Source: Polaromonas glacialis
GTDB taxonomy: Bacteria; Pseudomonadota; Gammaproteobacteria; Burkholderiales; Burkholderiaceae_C
Length of the DNA: 64,000 bases
Direction: 5' to 3'
Assembly: GCF_000709345.1 (NCBI RefSeq)
Contig: NZ_KL448323.1
Location: forward strand, 2,548,346-2,612,345
Under the pieces are notes generated by a model that worked only from the letters and a program-made list of their open reading frames with translations, did not search any database and was not told the DNA's origin. Position numbers and translations under genes: made by a program. The stretch's first letter is position 1. Each line of letters starts with the position of its first letter. Of the stretch, positions 63,877 through 64,000 are shown in pieces.

Positions 63877-64000
63877 ATGAGTCGATTAGTCGTGGTTTCC
63901 AACCGCATCGCCGACCCGCGCAAGTCGGCGGCGGCCGGTGGCCTGGCGGTGGCGCTGGGCGATGCGCTGTCGGCCAATGGCGGGCTGTGGTTCGGCTGGA
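63877..64000 (+). CDS. otsA: Trehalose-6-phosphate synthase, cut by the window edge
   Basis: Only the first 41 codons are visible: MSRLVVVSNRIADPR then AAAGGLAVALGDAL and GGLWFGW. These are the standard N-terminal segments of OtsA, which joins UDP-glucose and glucose 6-phosphate; the Gly-rich AGGLAVAL loop binds the substrate. It lies 325 bases after the GH15 gene, separated by two family A repeats. Confidence 0.92.
   Translation, partial: MSRLVVVSNRIADPRKSAAAGGLAVALGDALSANGGLWFGW

Overview
The window is high-GC proteobacterial chromosome, most likely from a member of the Comamonadaceae (a Polaromonas/Rhodoferax-like betaproteobacterium). This is inferred from the general betaproteobacterial porin signal peptides, a HrcA/CIRCE-controlled groESL, the Coq7-type ubiquinone hydroxylase, and several dispersed short repeat families scattered between and inside genes. 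I see no rRNA, tRNA, CRISPR array, insertion sequence or prophage. Almost everything is housekeeping, stress, envelope or signalling.

Layout. 1-1500: two small hypothetical genes and a degenerate kinase-like gene. 1440-3710: groES-groEL behind a heat-shock promoter that overlaps a perfect CIRCE operator. 3709-5909: an OmpR-type two-component system. 6008-9135: an envelope redox group (cytochrome b561-like protein, MsrP-like molybdoprotein, MXKDX-repeat protein, DipZ-like thiol reductase). 9441-11092: DUF805 protein and a GDSL lipoprotein esterase. 11301-17019: a carbohydrate module with HAD phosphatase, pgi and tal facing zwf and a HexR-like regulator. 17133-23137: M20 amidohydrolase and three porins. 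23280-26630: coq7, a CCDC90-like protein, an OsmC-like protein, a possible small RNA and ilvA. 26639-33835: cobalamin nucleotide-loop genes cobT, cobS and a cobC-like phosphatase, then a nucleotidase, a peroxisomal-type/SbmA-like ABC transporter and an MFS exporter. 34075-39713: queC, GlsB-like and hemerythrin proteins, an APH/ATPase fusion, a KefB-like antiporter with a C-terminal frameshift and an exported Ser/Ala/Thr-rich protein. 40263-43763: small conserved hypotheticals, a secreted endonuclease and a chimeric hpd/fahA pseudogene. 43931-51245: two large hybrid kinases, glmS, an Lrp-type regulator and a stand-alone receiver. 51536-55603: glmU facing a lipoprotein gene, a Crp/Fnr regulator facing a BLUF photosensor, and a DUF2917 gene. 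55743-60831: LysR regulator, PPK2, 5-formyl-THF cyclo-ligase and a soluble lytic transglycosylase. 60955-64000: otsB, a GH15 enzyme and the start of otsA.

The main observations are these. (1) A dispersed repeat of about 60 bp with a palindromic head occurs at least nine times, several copies lying in frame within genes (pgi, the folate cyclo-ligase, cobC, the tail of the Lrp gene). (2) A second GC-rich repeat family also lies in frame in pgi. (3) One hybrid kinase carries an ethylene-receptor-like copper-site sensor domain. (4) A deletion fused hpd to fahA. (5) A terminator-ended RNA candidate with an exposed UCCUC loop lies upstream of ilvA.

All names rest on motif reading without database searches. 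Domain positions are approximate unless a residue is explicitly numbered.
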